21,977 nt of DNA from Pseudomonadota bacterium (lineage in GTDB: Bacteria; Pseudomonadota; Alphaproteobacteria; Caulobacterales; Caulobacteraceae): assembly GCA_023428785.1 (NCBI GenBank), contig JAEYWU010000084.1:1-21977 (forward strand). The letters run 5' to 3'. Shown piece after piece: positions 5,549 through 13,288 of this stretch. Made by a program: the position numbers and the translations under genes. The notes beneath the pieces were generated by a model. The model made no database searches. It had not been told where the DNA came from and worked only from the letters and a program-made list of their open reading frames with translations. The first letter of the stretch is position 1. Every line of letters starts with the position of its first letter.

Positions 5549-7276
5549 GTGCCGCGCTGGCGCAGGGCGCGGCAGGCCGGGAATATCCACGGCATTCGGT
5601 TCCGCTTGGCGACCGCGCTCGCGCTCGCCCTGGCGCCGGTCCTGCTGCTGAGCGCGGTCCAGTCGCGCGCCGCCTATCTGGCCGAGGAACGCCGGGTCGA
5701 GGCTGATCTGGTTCGCGCCGCGCGCGACAGCGCCGCCGCCGCCCAGGCGCGGGTCGACGCCGCCGTCATCATGCTGGAGACGCTGCGGCCAGAATCGGTG
5801 GGCCTGTACTGCGTGCCGCGCCTGCGTGAACTGGCCGGCCGCACCGGCGACTATGAAGCCCTGGTCCGGGTCAGCGCGACCGGCCGGGTGATCTGTTCCA
5901 GCCATTCGGTGTCCGGACAGGAGCTGGCCAACCAGCCTTGGTTCGCCCGGCTCAGGTCCGGCGAGGACACGGTCCTGGCCGCGACACCTGCGACCCTGCT
6001 GACAGGTGAGCCGGCCGTCCTGGCGGCCGTAAGGTCCGAGAGCCCGATGGGGCGCTTCGACGGCGCCTTCGTGGCCGTGATCCCGATTGAAGCGCTGCAG
6101 CCGCGCGACCACCAGTCCGGCAGCGACCGGTCGCTGCAAGTCGCGCTGATCGACGCGACCGGGCGAATGCTGACAGCCACCGACGTCAACGCATTCCCCT
6201 CGAGCGGCGTCGCGCCGGCGGACATGGCCGACGAAAGTCTGACCCGCCTGACCGCCGCTGACGGCCAGCGCCATGTGATCAGCGCCGCGCCCTTCGCCGG
6301 ACAGGACATATTCGTGGTGGCGTCCACCCCGAGCCGGGGCCTGTTCGCCTGGGCGATGGGCAATGCGCTGGCGGTGTTCATCCTGCCGCTGCTGACGTGG
6401 ATCACGGCGCTGATCTGCGTGCTGGTGGTGACCGAGCGGTTCGTGATCCGCTGGCTGACCTATCTGGAACGGGTGGCGACCATCCACGCCAAGGGCCGGC
6501 GCGGCGTGCGCCCGGTCCAGGCCCGCCGGGCGCCCGCCGAAATCCGCCGCCTGGCCGCGGCCCTGGACGAGATGGTGCAGGAGATCGAGGTGCGCGACGC
6601 CTCGCTGCGGGAGTCCCTGGAGGAAAAGGACGCGCTGATGCGCGAAATCCACCACCGGGTGAAGAACAACCTGCAGGTCATCACCAGCCTGTTGAACATG
6701 CAGCAGCGCGCCCTGTCGGACCCCGGCGCGCGCGCCGCCATGAAGGATACCCGCCAGCGGATCACGGCCCTGGCCCTGATCTACCGGGCACTCTACCAGT
6801 CCGAGACGCTGAAACAGGTGGATGTCGGCCGCTTCCTTCAGGACCTGACCGGCCAGTTGATCGCCGCCGAGAGCGGCCACGGCCCGGCGATCGACACCCA
6901 TGTCTCGGCCGACGTCCTGCTGGTGGACCCCGACAAGCTGGCGCCCATGGCCCTGTGGGCGGTCGAGGCCGTCTCCAACGCCCAGAAGCACGCCTTCGAG
7001 ACGCGCGGCGGGCGGCTGGACGTGCGCTTTCAGTCCGGTCCGGAGACCAGCACACTGGAGGTCGAGGACGATGGTCCGGGCGTGTCCGACGAGGACGCCG
7101 CAACGGGCCTGGGCCGCACCCTGATGACCGCCTTCGCCCGCCAGCTGCGGGGCCAGACCGAAATCACCCGCGGCGAGGCCGGCGGCGTTCTGGTGCGGCT
7201 GACCTTCCCCACGCCGGAAGTTTCGCTCGCGGCGCTGACTGACTCGGCCGGCAGACGGAACCAAGTTCAGCCCTGA
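5549..7276 (+). CDS. phyK: HisKA_2-type sensor histidine kinase, probable PhyK
   Basis: The 575-residue protein has a first TM (about 20-37), a periplasmic sensor part (about 38-267), a second TM (about 268-297), a HAMP-like linker, and a HisKA_2 phospho-acceptor box EIHHRVKNNLQ (366-376). The ATPase domain has N477 in the N box, EDDGPG (506-511) and GLGRTL (520-525). This kinase class typically phosphorylates PhyR. In Caulobacter the kinase PhyK sits in the same place, directly after nepR-sigT, so I assign that role by family and position. It starts with GTG two bases after the ecfG stop, so it is in the operon. The ligand sensed by the periplasmic part is unknown; two Cys (88 and 116) are in it. 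Confidence 0.87.
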   Translation: MPRWRRARQAGNIHGIRFRLATALALALAPVLLLSAVQSRAAYLAEERRVEADLVRAARDSAAAAQARVDAAVIMLETLRPESVGLYCVPRLRELAGRTGDYEALVRVSATGRVICSSHSVSGQELANQPWFARLRSGEDTVLAATPATLLTGEPAVLAAVRSESPMGRFDGAFVAVIPIEALQPRDHQSGSDRSLQVALIDATGRMLTATDVNAFPSSGVAPADMADESLTRLTAADGQRHVISAAPFAGQDIFVVASTPSRGLFAWAMGNALAVFILPLLTWITALICVLVVTERFVIRWLTYLERVATIHAKGRRGVRPVQARRAPAEIRRLAAALDEMVQEIEVRDASLRESLEEKDALMREIHHRVKNNLQVITSLLNMQQRALSDPGARAAMKDTRQRITALALIYRALYQSETLKQVDVGRFLQDLTGQLIAAESGHGPAIDTHVSADVLLVDPDKLAPMALWAVEAVSNAQKHAFETRGGRLDVRFQSGPETSTLEVEDDGPGVSDEDAATGLGRTLMTAFARQLRGQTEITRGEAGGVLVRLTFPTPEVSLAALTDSAGRRNQVQP

Positions 7277-7281
7277 TCATT
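7257..7281 (+). promoter_or_regulatory. Possible EcfG-like promoter for the first entericidin-like gene
   Basis: GGAAC (7257-7261), 16 bases, CATT (7278-7281): one mismatch. It overlaps the 3' end of the kinase gene and would give a leader of about 25 bases. Weaker evidence than the exact sites. Confidence 0.35.
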
Positions 7282-7313
7282 TCTCTGCTCGAACGACCAA
7301 GAGGATCACGATC

Positions 7314-7451
7314 ATGCGCAAAGCTTTTGTTCTTCTGGCCGCTACCGCCGCCTTGGCCGTGGCCGCCTGCAACACCGTCGCCGGCGCCGGCCGCGACGTT
7401 TCCGCCGCCGGCGACGCCGTCACCGACACCGCCGAAGAAGTCGCCAACTAA
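7314..7451 (+). CDS. Entericidin-like small lipoprotein (copy 1)
   Basis: A 45-residue lipoprotein: signal peptide MRKAFVLLAATAAL, lipobox AVAAC (Cys19), then a short mature part of about 27 residues starting CNTVAG.GRDVSAAGDAV and ending in EEVAN. The pattern NT(V)AG.G.D....G.A matches the entericidin EcnA/EcnB family of small membrane-associated lipoproteins. In E. coli, entericidin B is controlled by the stationary-phase sigma factor, which fits its place here after the stress-sigma operon. An AGAGGA ribosome site precedes the ATG by seven bases. A close paralogue lies at 8233-8370. The function in this lineage is not known. Confidence 0.88.
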   Translation: MRKAFVLLAATAALAVAACNTVAGAGRDVSAAGDAVTDTAEEVAN

Positions 7452-7509
7452 AGCGTTTCAAGACCACCGCCGAGGCGCCCTTCCCCCCGACCGCCGAAGC
7501 GTTGAAGAG

Positions 7510-7542
7510 AAGGCCCCGTTCGCATCGCGGACGGGGCCTTTT
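7510..7542 (+). terminator. Rho-independent terminator after entericidin-like copy 1
   Basis: AAGGCCCCGT (7510-7519) pairs with ACGGGGCCTT (7531-7540), extended inside by CGC/GCG, and is followed by TT. It also closes the ecfG-kinase transcript. Confidence 0.8.
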
Positions 7543-7614
7543 GCTGTTCAGAGTTAAGGCGTTCGCCTGTCCGGAGAACAGCGCGGACCGATCTCCCTCT
7601 TTGTTAAGCTTTCG

Positions 7615-7639
7615 GTAACGAAGCGCCGATCGGCGCGTT
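7615..7639 (+). promoter_or_regulatory. Possible EcfG-like promoter for the lipoprotein at 7652
   Basis: GTAAC (7615-7619), 16 bases, CGTT (7636-7639): one mismatch to the consensus. The start would be near 7646, leaving only about six bases before the ATG at 7652, so translation would be almost leaderless. Confidence 0.28.
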
Positions 7640-7651
7640 ATCGTCCGGGCC

Positions 7652-8155
7652 ATGAGCCTGCGTCCCGCCATCCGCGTCTTCGCCGCCAGTTTCGCCGCCA
7701 CCCTGGTCCTGACCGGATGCGGACGCGCGGACGAAACCTCAAGCGAAGCGCCGCCGCCCTACGTGGAGGCCAGCCGCCTGACCTGGACGCTGGTGGACGG
7801 CGATGAAGGGGCGGCCCTGGTTCTTCTGGGTGAAGGCGACCGGCAGGTGCTGCACCTCGCCTGCCTGCCCGATCCCGCGCGGATGCAGGTGATCGCCTCG
7901 GACATCAGCGTCATCGGCAGCGAGGAACGCCTGACGCTGGGCGTGGCCGACGAGGCCTTTGGTTTTGTGGCCGACACGATGCGCGGCGGGCCGGGCGTTC
8001 TGGCAGAGGCGACCATCGAGCCGCAGTTCCTGGAATACCTGTCGCGGACGGCGGACATCTCGGCGATTTACGGCGCCCAGCAGGTCGGTCCGTGGCCGGC
8101 CCCGCCAGAGGGTCAGCGTCTGACCTTTGTTCAGCGATGCTCGGGCCTTAGTTGA
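7652..8155 (+). CDS. Hypothetical lipoprotein
   Basis: The 167-residue product has a lipoprotein signal peptide with lipobox LTGC (Cys at about 23), a short low-complexity linker (about 27-40) and a globular part. This includes TWTLVDGDEGAALVLLGEGD and a Cys-containing strand HLACLPDP, plus a second Cys near the C-terminus (QRC). The two cysteines could form a disulfide. I do not recognise the family. It is likely anchored in the outer membrane facing the periplasm. No ribosome site is visible, which agrees with a very short leader from the possible EcfG-like promoter at 7615. It sits between two entericidin-like genes. Confidence 0.75.
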   Translation: MSLRPAIRVFAASFAATLVLTGCGRADETSSEAPPPYVEASRLTWTLVDGDEGAALVLLGEGDRQVLHLACLPDPARMQVIASDISVIGSEERLTLGVADEAFGFVADTMRGGPGVLAEATIEPQFLEYLSRTADISAIYGAQQVGPWPAPPEGQRLTFVQRCSGLS

Positions 8156-8232
8156 AGCGTTCCGAACCGTTGCCTTGGGGACCAAAGCGGCCTTAAGCTT
8201 CGCCGCTGAACCCTGTTTCCGGAGCCCTGCCC

Positions 8233-8370
8233 ATGCGCAAGATCGTCACCCTGGTTCTCGCCGCCTCGGCCCTCGTCGTAGCCGGCTGCAACACCGTCGC
8301 CGGCATCGGCCGTGACGTATCCGCCGCCGGTGATGCGGTGGAGCAGACGGCGGAAGACGTGAGGAACTAG
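8233..8370 (+). CDS. Entericidin-like small lipoprotein (copy 2)
   Basis: A second 45-residue lipoprotein with lipobox VVAGC (Cys19) and mature part CNTVAGIGRDVSAAGDAV. It is the same length as the copy at 7314 and identical to it over most of the mature region (CNTVAG, GRDVSAAGDAV). The signal peptides and the last ten residues differ more. A GGAG ribosome site lies seven bases before the ATG. A weak housekeeping-type promoter (TTGCCT at 8170, TAAGCT at 8194) may serve it. It is followed by the palindrome AGGGCTTAAGCCCT (8369-8382), which overlaps the stop codon but lacks a T tract. The pair probably arose by duplication. Confidence 0.86.
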   Translation: MRKIVTLVLAASALVVAGCNTVAGIGRDVSAAGDAVEQTAEDVRN

Positions 8371-8401
8371 GGCTTAAGCCCTACTCACCAAGCCCTACCC
8401 G

Positions 8402-9838
8402 CTACGCCTGCGTATAGGTCGTCTTGATCTTCGTATAGAACTCGCGCGCGTAGGGGCCCTGCTCGCGCGGGCCGAAGCTTGAGCCCTTGGTGCCGCCGAA
8501 GGGCGCGTTCAGGTCGACGCCGGCGGTCGGCAGATTGACCATCACCATCCCGGCCTGAAGCTCGCGCTTGAAGCGCTCGGCCTGTTTCAGCGAGGTGGTG
8601 AAGACGCCCGCCGACAGGCCGAATTCGGTGTCGTTGGCGATGGCCAAGGCGTGGTCGGCGTCATTGGCCGGGATCACCGAGGCGACAGGGCCGAAGATCT
8701 CTTCGCGCGCGATGCGCATGGAATTGTCCACGTCCGCGAACAGCGCGGGGGCGATGTAGTAGCCGTCGGTCTCCAGCGTCAGCCGCTCGCCGCCGCCGAC
8801 GAGGCGCGCGCCTTCTGTCTTGCCGATTTCGACATAGTCGAGGTCCTGGTTGAGTTGGGCGGAGGAGACGGCGGGGCCGATGTGGGTCTTGGGGTCCAGC
8901 GCATGGCCGACGACCAGAGCCTGGCGGCGCGCCTCCATCTTCTCGATGAAGGCGGCGTAAATCGGTTTTTCCACGATGATCCGCGAAGAGGCCGTGCAGC
9001 GCTGGCCGGTCGCGAAGAAGGCCCCGTTGACGGCGGCCTCGACGGCGGCGTCGAGATCGGCGTCGGCCAGCACCACCAGCGGGTTCTTGCCGCCCATCTC
9101 GAGCTGGAAACGTTTGAGGCCGCGCGCACAGGCCTCGGCGACCTTGGCGCCCACGCCGGTCGAGCCCGTGAAGGACACGGCCTCCACGCCCGGATGGTTC
9201 AGGATCGCCTCACCGACCACCGAACCTTTGCCCATCACCAGGTTGAAGACGCCGGCCGGGGCGCCGCATTCACGCAGGATGTCCGCCAGCGCCCAGGCCG
9301 AGGCCGGGACCAGATCGGCGGGCTTCATCACTACCGCATTGCCGTAGGCCAGCGCCGGGGCCGTCTTCCAGGCCGGGATGGCGATGGGGAAGTTCCAGGG
9401 CGTGATCAGGCCGACCACGCCGACCGGCTCACGCCGGGCCTCCACTGCTACGGTGGGACGGGCGCCGGGGATGATCTCGCCGCCGCCGCGCAGGGCTTCG
9501 CCGGCGAAGAATTTGAAGACGCGGGCGGCGCGCTCGACCTCGCCCTTGCCCTCGGCAAGGTTCTTGCCCTCTTCGCGCGAGAGAAGCTCGCCCAGTTCGT
9601 CCTTGCGGGCCATCAGACGGTCACCCACCCGATCGAGCAGGTCGCTGCGGTCCTGATGAGCGCGCGACCAGGCCGGAAGGGCGGCGCGGGCGGCCTGAAC
9701 CGCATCGTCAACGTGGGCGGCCGTGCCCTGCGTGAACTCGGCGATGACGTCGGAGGTGTCGGACGGGCTGCGGTTCTCGGACCAGTCGCCGCCTTCGATC
9801 CAGTCTCCGCCGATGAGGTTGGCCCTGCGCGTGGTCAT
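8402..9838 (-). CDS. NAD(P)-dependent aldehyde dehydrogenase, probably 2,5-dioxopentanoate type
   Basis: The 478-residue protein is a complete aldehyde dehydrogenase. It shows TPWNFP (N149), the FTGSTGVG cofactor loop (223-230), the general base E247 in LEMGGKNP, the catalytic C281 in GQRCTAS, and EEIFGP. The order and spacing are standard for the superfamily. Sequence style (EMGGKNP, QRCTASSR, APFGG.K.SS..REQG near the end) is closest to my memory of the Bacillus YcbD/GucD group, which oxidises 2,5-dioxopentanoate to 2-oxoglutarate in sugar-acid breakdown. Succinate-semialdehyde oxidation is an alternative. No other sugar-acid gene is nearby. ATG start with no clear promoter in the 54 bases between it and the HIT gene. 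Confidence 0.85.
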   Translation of the reverse strand: MTTRRANLIGGDWIEGGDWSENRSPSDTSDVIAEFTQGTAAHVDDAVQAARAALPAWSRAHQDRSDLLDRVGDRLMARKDELGELLSREEGKNLAEGKGEVERAARVFKFFAGEALRGGGEIIPGARPTVAVEARREPVGVVGLITPWNFPIAIPAWKTAPALAYGNAVVMKPADLVPASAWALADILRECGAPAGVFNLVMGKGSVVGEAILNHPGVEAVSFTGSTGVGAKVAEACARGLKRFQLEMGGKNPLVVLADADLDAAVEAAVNGAFFATGQRCTASSRIIVEKPIYAAFIEKMEARRQALVVGHALDPKTHIGPAVSSAQLNQDLDYVEIGKTEGARLVGGGERLTLETDGYYIAPALFADVDNSMRIAREEIFGPVASVIPANDADHALAIANDTEFGLSAGVFTTSLKQAERFKRELQAGMVMVNLPTAGVDLNAPFGGTKGSSFGPREQGPYAREFYTKIKTTYTQA

Positions 9839-9892
9839 GCTCGTCTCCCTGACACGGGCCCGGATGTAAGGGGCCAGGCCGGGAAAGGCCAG

Positions 9893-10309
9893 TCAGGCCA
9901 GCTGAGACATCAGGGCGGCGATGATCCTGGGCAGTTCGGCGCCCCAGGGCACGGCCGCGCCGCGCCCCCAGACCGGATCAGGCCAGACCGGATCGTCCCG
10001 CCGCCGGCCGATGACGTGGATGTGCAGTTGCGGCGTGACATTGCCCAGCGCGGCGACATTCAGCTTGTCGACAGGCCGGCCCAGATGCTCGCCGAGCGCC
10101 CGGACGGCGAGGGCCGCCTGGTCGATCTCGCCGTTCAGACGCCCCCGATCCTTGCGCGACAGGTCCGTCAGCTCGATCGCATGCGACATGCGCGGCAGAA
10201 GAATCAGCCAGGGAAAGCGGGCGTCGTCCTGAAGCCGCAGCTGGCACAGATCAAGCTCGGTCACGACGTGCGACGTAGCGGCGAAGGCGGGATCGGGGGT
10301 CCAGGTCAC
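9893..10309 (-). CDS. HIT-domain protein
   Basis: The 138-residue protein ends its core with QLHIHVIGRRRDDPVW; H96 and H98 are the second and third residues of the histidine triad, with Q94 in place of the first His. This QxHxH form is common in a bacterial HIT subgroup. HIT proteins hydrolyse or transfer nucleotides (for example AMP from dinucleotides). The conserved N84 before GN90 also fits. It starts with GTG and overlaps the upstream VOC gene by four bases (GTGA, 10306-10309), so the two are coupled. The exact substrate is unknown. Confidence 0.85.
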   Translation of the reverse strand: MTWTPDPAFAATSHVVTELDLCQLRLQDDARFPWLILLPRMSHAIELTDLSRKDRGRLNGEIDQAALAVRALGEHLGRPVDKLNVAALGNVTPQLHIHVIGRRRDDPVWPDPVWGRGAAVPWGAELPRIIAALMSQLA

Positions 10310-10689
10310 TCCGCCGCCGCCGGGCCCATGACGAAGGCATTGAGCTTGTTGCCGTCGGGATCACGGAAATAGGCCGCATAGAAGCCCTCGCCGCGCAGGC
10401 CGGGCGGGCCCTCGTCCGTGCCGCCGTTCGACAGGGCGACCTCATAGATCTCGCGCACCTTGGCCGGGCTGTCGCACTCCAGCGCGACCATGACGCCATT
10501 CCCGACCGTGGCCGCGTTCTTGTCGAAAGGCTGGGTCAGGCCGATGCCGGCCCCGCCGCCGGGCGTCCCCCAGGCGATGGCGCCCGGCCACTCCATCATC
10601 CGGCCGGTGCCGAGCGCCCCGCAGACCTTGTCGTAGAAAGCCGCCCCGCGCTCCAGATCATTGGTCCCGAGCGTCACATAGCCGATCAT
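10306..10689 (-). CDS. VOC-family (glyoxalase/bleomycin resistance-like) protein
   Basis: The 127-residue protein has one vicinal-oxygen-chelate unit: an N-terminal strand MIGYVTLGTNDLERGAAFYD and a C-terminal half ending YAAYFRDPDGNKLNAFV, the signature of this fold. The first metal ligand position of glyoxalase I (His near residue 5) is not His here, so it may not be a glyoxalase; many such proteins bind or modify small molecules. I start it at ATG 10689. It overlaps the HIT gene by four bases and is divergent from trmD with a 66-base gap. Confidence 0.85.
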   Translation of the reverse strand: MIGYVTLGTNDLERGAAFYDKVCGALGTGRMMEWPGAIAWGTPGGGAGIGLTQPFDKNAATVGNGVMVALECDSPAKVREIYEVALSNGGTDEGPPGLRGEGFYAAYFRDPDGNKLNAFVMGPAAAE

Positions 10690-10755
10690 GGCGTCCTCCC
10701 CTGAATACCGCGCGGACAGTGGCACACGGGCCGCGTCGGGGGTAGAGGAGCGGCC

Positions 10756-11463
10756 ATGCCGTTCACCGCTACCGTCCTGACCATGTTTCCGGAGGCCTTT
10801 CCGGGGCCGCTGGGCGTTTCGCTGATCGGGACGGCGTGGCGCGAGAAGGGGCTGTGGGCGCTGGAAACCCTTGACATTCGGGCGTTCAGCGACGATAGGC
10901 GCGGCTTCCTGGACGACACCCCTGCGGGTGGAGGCCCGGGACAGGTGTTGAAGGCGGACGTGGTGGCCCGGGCTCTGGATAGCCTGCAAGGGCCGCAGCG
11001 GCCGCTTTTGTGCATGAGCGCCAGGGGCAGGCCCCTGACCCAGGCGCGGGTAAGAGAATGGGCTCAAGGAGACGGCGTCGTCGTCCTCTGCGGCCGGTTC
11101 GAGGGGGTGGACCAGCGGGTGCTCGACGCCCGGGGGTTCGAGGAGGTCTCCGTCGGAGACGCGGTTCTCGCCGGTGGCGAGGCGGCGGCGATGGTGGCGA
11201 TTGAGGCGTGTGTGCGGCTGATCCCGGGTGTGCTGGGCGAGGCGGCATCCACGCAGGAAGAAAGCTTCGAGGACGGCCTTCTCGAACATCCGCAGTACAC
11301 GCGACCGCGGAGTTTCGAGGGCCTCGACATCCCCGAGGTCCTGCTCAGCGGCGATCACAAGAAGATCGCCCGTTGGCGCCAGGAGCAGAGGGAACTGGCC
11401 ACGCGGGAACGACGTCCGGACCTATGGGCGGCGCATCTCGCAGGACTGAAGCAGGGCGACTAG
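10756..11463 (+). CDS. trmD: tRNA (guanine-37-N1)-methyltransferase TrmD
   Basis: TrmD methylates G37 next to the anticodon of certain tRNAs, preventing frameshifts; it is usually essential. The 235-residue protein shows the SPOUT trefoil-knot motifs: GGGPGQVLK (58-66), LCGRFEGVDQRV (111-122), VSVGDAVLAGGE (131-142), and ESFEDGLLEHPQYTRP (169-184) with the catalytic-type Asp at 173, then GDHKKIARWR. In many bacteria the order is rpsP-rimM-trmD-rplS. Here rplS follows 51 bases later, but rpsP and rimM are not upstream; a divergent VOC gene is there instead. GAGGAG precedes the ATG. Confidence 0.95.
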   Translation: MPFTATVLTMFPEAFPGPLGVSLIGTAWREKGLWALETLDIRAFSDDRRGFLDDTPAGGGPGQVLKADVVARALDSLQGPQRPLLCMSARGRPLTQARVREWAQGDGVVVLCGRFEGVDQRVLDARGFEEVSVGDAVLAGGEAAAMVAIEACVRLIPGVLGEAASTQEESFEDGLLEHPQYTRPRSFEGLDIPEVLLSGDHKKIARWRQEQRELATRERRPDLWAAHLAGLKQGD

Positions 11464-11514
11464 CCCTGCCAACTGACAAGCAAGGGGCAAACAAGCCCGA
11501 CAGGAGATAGAGCG

Positions 11515-11946
11515 ATGAACATCATCGAAACCCTGCGCAAGGAAGAGGCCGATCGCCTCGCCGCCAAGCGCAAGACCCCCGAATTCCGCCCCGGCGACAC
11601 CCTGCGCGTCAACGTGCGCATCAAGGAAGGCGAGCGCGAGCGCGTTCAGGCCTTCGAAGGCGTCTGCATCGCCCGTTCGGGCGCCGGCCTGATGGAAAGC
11701 TTCACGGTCCGCAAGATCAGCTTCGGCGAAGGCGTCGAGCGCGTCTTCCCGGTCCTGTCGCCGATGATCGAATCCATCGAGGTCAAGCGTCACGGCGCCG
11801 TCCGTCGCGCCAAGCTGTATTACCTGCGCGATCGCCGCGGCAAGTCGGCCCGTATCGCCGAGCGCCAGGTGAACCGCACCGCCGAGATCGAAGCCACGGT
11901 CGCCGAGGTTCCGGCTCCGGAAGCCACCGAGAACACCGAAGGCTGA
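11515..11946 (+). CDS. rplS: Large-subunit ribosomal protein L19
   Basis: The 143-residue protein is a clear bL19: N-terminal helix, then FRPGDTLRVNVRIKEGERERVQAFEGVCIAR in pieces, FTVRKISFGEGVERVFPVLSP and KLYYLRDRRGKSARI. L19 sits at the interface of the 50S and 30S subunits. The family is usually about 115-130 residues; the extra C-terminal ~20 residues are Ala, Glu and Pro rich, as often seen in alphaproteobacteria. A CAGGAG ribosome site precedes the ATG. It is probably co-transcribed with trmD and ends at the terminator at 11969. Confidence 0.97.
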   Translation: MNIIETLRKEEADRLAAKRKTPEFRPGDTLRVNVRIKEGERERVQAFEGVCIARSGAGLMESFTVRKISFGEGVERVFPVLSPMIESIEVKRHGAVRRAKLYYLRDRRGKSARIAERQVNRTAEIEATVAEVPAPEATENTEG

Positions 11947-11968
11947 GGTTGTTCCTCCCCGATTACGG

Positions 11969-12000
11969 AAAAGGCCCCGGAGCGATCCGGGGCCTTTTTT
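11969..12000 (+). terminator. Rho-independent terminator of trmD-rplS
   Basis: AAGGCCCCGGA, loop GCGA, TCCGGGGCC and T6. The same hairpin core recurs at 13232 and, reversed, at 14003. Confidence 0.92.
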
Positions 12001-12082
12001 GTTTTTCGCGTGAGAGCGGCGAGCAAGACGGCTAGGTAGCCAGACCCGTTCAACCGGCTCCGACCCAGCAGAGGAAATCCCG

Positions 12083-13210
12083 ATGGCCCTGACAGGACGA
12101 GAACTCCGCTCCACCGTGCAGGACGACGGCACGCTCAGACTGACGCTGGAGGACGTGGTTCTCGACGCGCCCGGACCGGGCGAGATCGTCGTCCGGGTCG
12201 AGGGCGCCCCGATCAATCCGAGCGATCTGGGCCTTCTCATCGGCCCGGCCGATGTCGGCTCGGTGAGGGCGACGGGCTCTGGCGACCGCCCGGTTCTGGA
12301 GTTCGACATCCCCGAGCAGCGTCGCGCCGCCGTCGCCTCGCGGGCGGGTCACTCGCTGGCTGTCGGCAATGAGGGCGCCGGCGTGGTGGTCGCGGCCGGT
12401 GAGGATGTCCAGGACTGGCTGGGTCGCCGCGTCGGCATGGTCGGCGGCGCCATGTTCGCCGACCTCAAGACCATCAGGGCCCGCGACGCCCTGCCCCTGC
12501 CGGAGGGCGTGACATCGGCGCAGGGCGCGGCCCTCACGGTCAACCCGCTGACGGCGCTCGGCTTCGTCGAGACGGCCCGCGCCGAGGGTCACACCGCCAT
12601 CGTGCACACCGCCGCCGCCTCGAGCCTCGGCCAGATGCTGCAGCGTGTCTGCACGGCCGACGGCATTCCGCTGGTCAATATCGTGCGCTCGGACGAGCAG
12701 GTCGCCTTGATGCGCGGGATTGGGGCCACCCATGTGCTGAACAGCCGTGATGCGGATTTCCGCAGGCGCCTGGCCGAGGCGATCGGCGAGACCGGCGCCA
12801 CCGTCGCGTTCGATCCCATCGGTGGCGGCTCCTTGGGCAGCGACATCATGGGCGCAATGGAACAGGCCGCGGCCGCGCGCATGAGCGAATACAGCCGCTA
12901 TGGCTCGAACACCTTCAAACAGCTCTACATCTACGGCTGGCTCGACATGTCGCCGATCATGCTGGATCGCCGGTCTTTCGGCTTTCAGTGGAGCGTTTCG
13001 GGCTGGTTGCTGACGCCCTTCCTCCAGAAGGCGGGCGCCGAAACGGTGATGCGTCTGCGCAAGCGGGTCTTCGACGAGATGACCACGACCTTCGCCACCC
13101 GTTACACCCGCACCATCGGGCTAACCGAGGCCCTCGACCCCGAAATCCTGCGCGCCTACGAGGCCAAGGTGACCGGCGAGAAATATCTGATCGACCCCAC
13201 GCGCAACTAA
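12083..13210 (+). CDS. MDR-family (quinone oxidoreductase-like) zinc-type dehydrogenase
   Basis: The 375-residue protein has a GroES-like N-terminal domain (PGPGEIVVRVEGAPINPSDLG at 30-50, in pieces) and a Rossmann nucleotide-binding part with HTAAASSLGQML (175-186), the quinone-oxidoreductase form of the glycine-rich loop, followed by GATHVLN (214-220). No Cys zinc ligands of classic alcohol dehydrogenases are seen, so it is most likely zinc-free and NADPH-using. An insertion at about 55-90 before the AVGNEGAG block is longer than in standard quinone oxidoreductases. Substrate unknown. A GAGGA ribosome site precedes the ATG. It stands alone between two copies of the same terminator, so it is monocistronic. 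Confidence 0.85.
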   Translation: MALTGRELRSTVQDDGTLRLTLEDVVLDAPGPGEIVVRVEGAPINPSDLGLLIGPADVGSVRATGSGDRPVLEFDIPEQRRAAVASRAGHSLAVGNEGAGVVVAAGEDVQDWLGRRVGMVGGAMFADLKTIRARDALPLPEGVTSAQGAALTVNPLTALGFVETARAEGHTAIVHTAAASSLGQMLQRVCTADGIPLVNIVRSDEQVALMRGIGATHVLNSRDADFRRRLAEAIGETGATVAFDPIGGGSLGSDIMGAMEQAAAARMSEYSRYGSNTFKQLYIYGWLDMSPIMLDRRSFGFQWSVSGWLLTPFLQKAGAETVMRLRKRVFDEMTTTFATRYTRTIGLTEALDPEILRAYEAKVTGEKYLIDPTRN

Positions 13211-13231
13211 CGCCCGCGCTACCGCACAAAG

Positions 13232-13258
13232 AGGCCCCGGAGCGATCCGGGGCCTTTT
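13232..13258 (+). terminator. Rho-independent terminator after the MDR gene
   Basis: AGGCCCCGGA, loop GCGA, TCCGGGGCCT and then TTT; the same core as the rplS terminator. Confidence 0.9.
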
Positions 13259-13288
13259 CTGTTTCGGCCGCCTCCCCATCTCGGACGC

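Noticed and set aside
5543..7264. Minus-strand open frame opposite the sensor kinase
   Set aside because: Shadow of a high-GC gene; the plus strand has all kinase motifs and the operon context.
8369..8382. Palindrome AGGGCTTAAGCCCT as a terminator
   Set aside because: It overlaps a stop codon and has no T tract on either strand; left unassigned.
8651..10372. Plus-strand open frame opposite the aldehyde dehydrogenase and HIT genes
   Set aside because: No family motifs; the minus strand carries two complete, motif-rich proteins.
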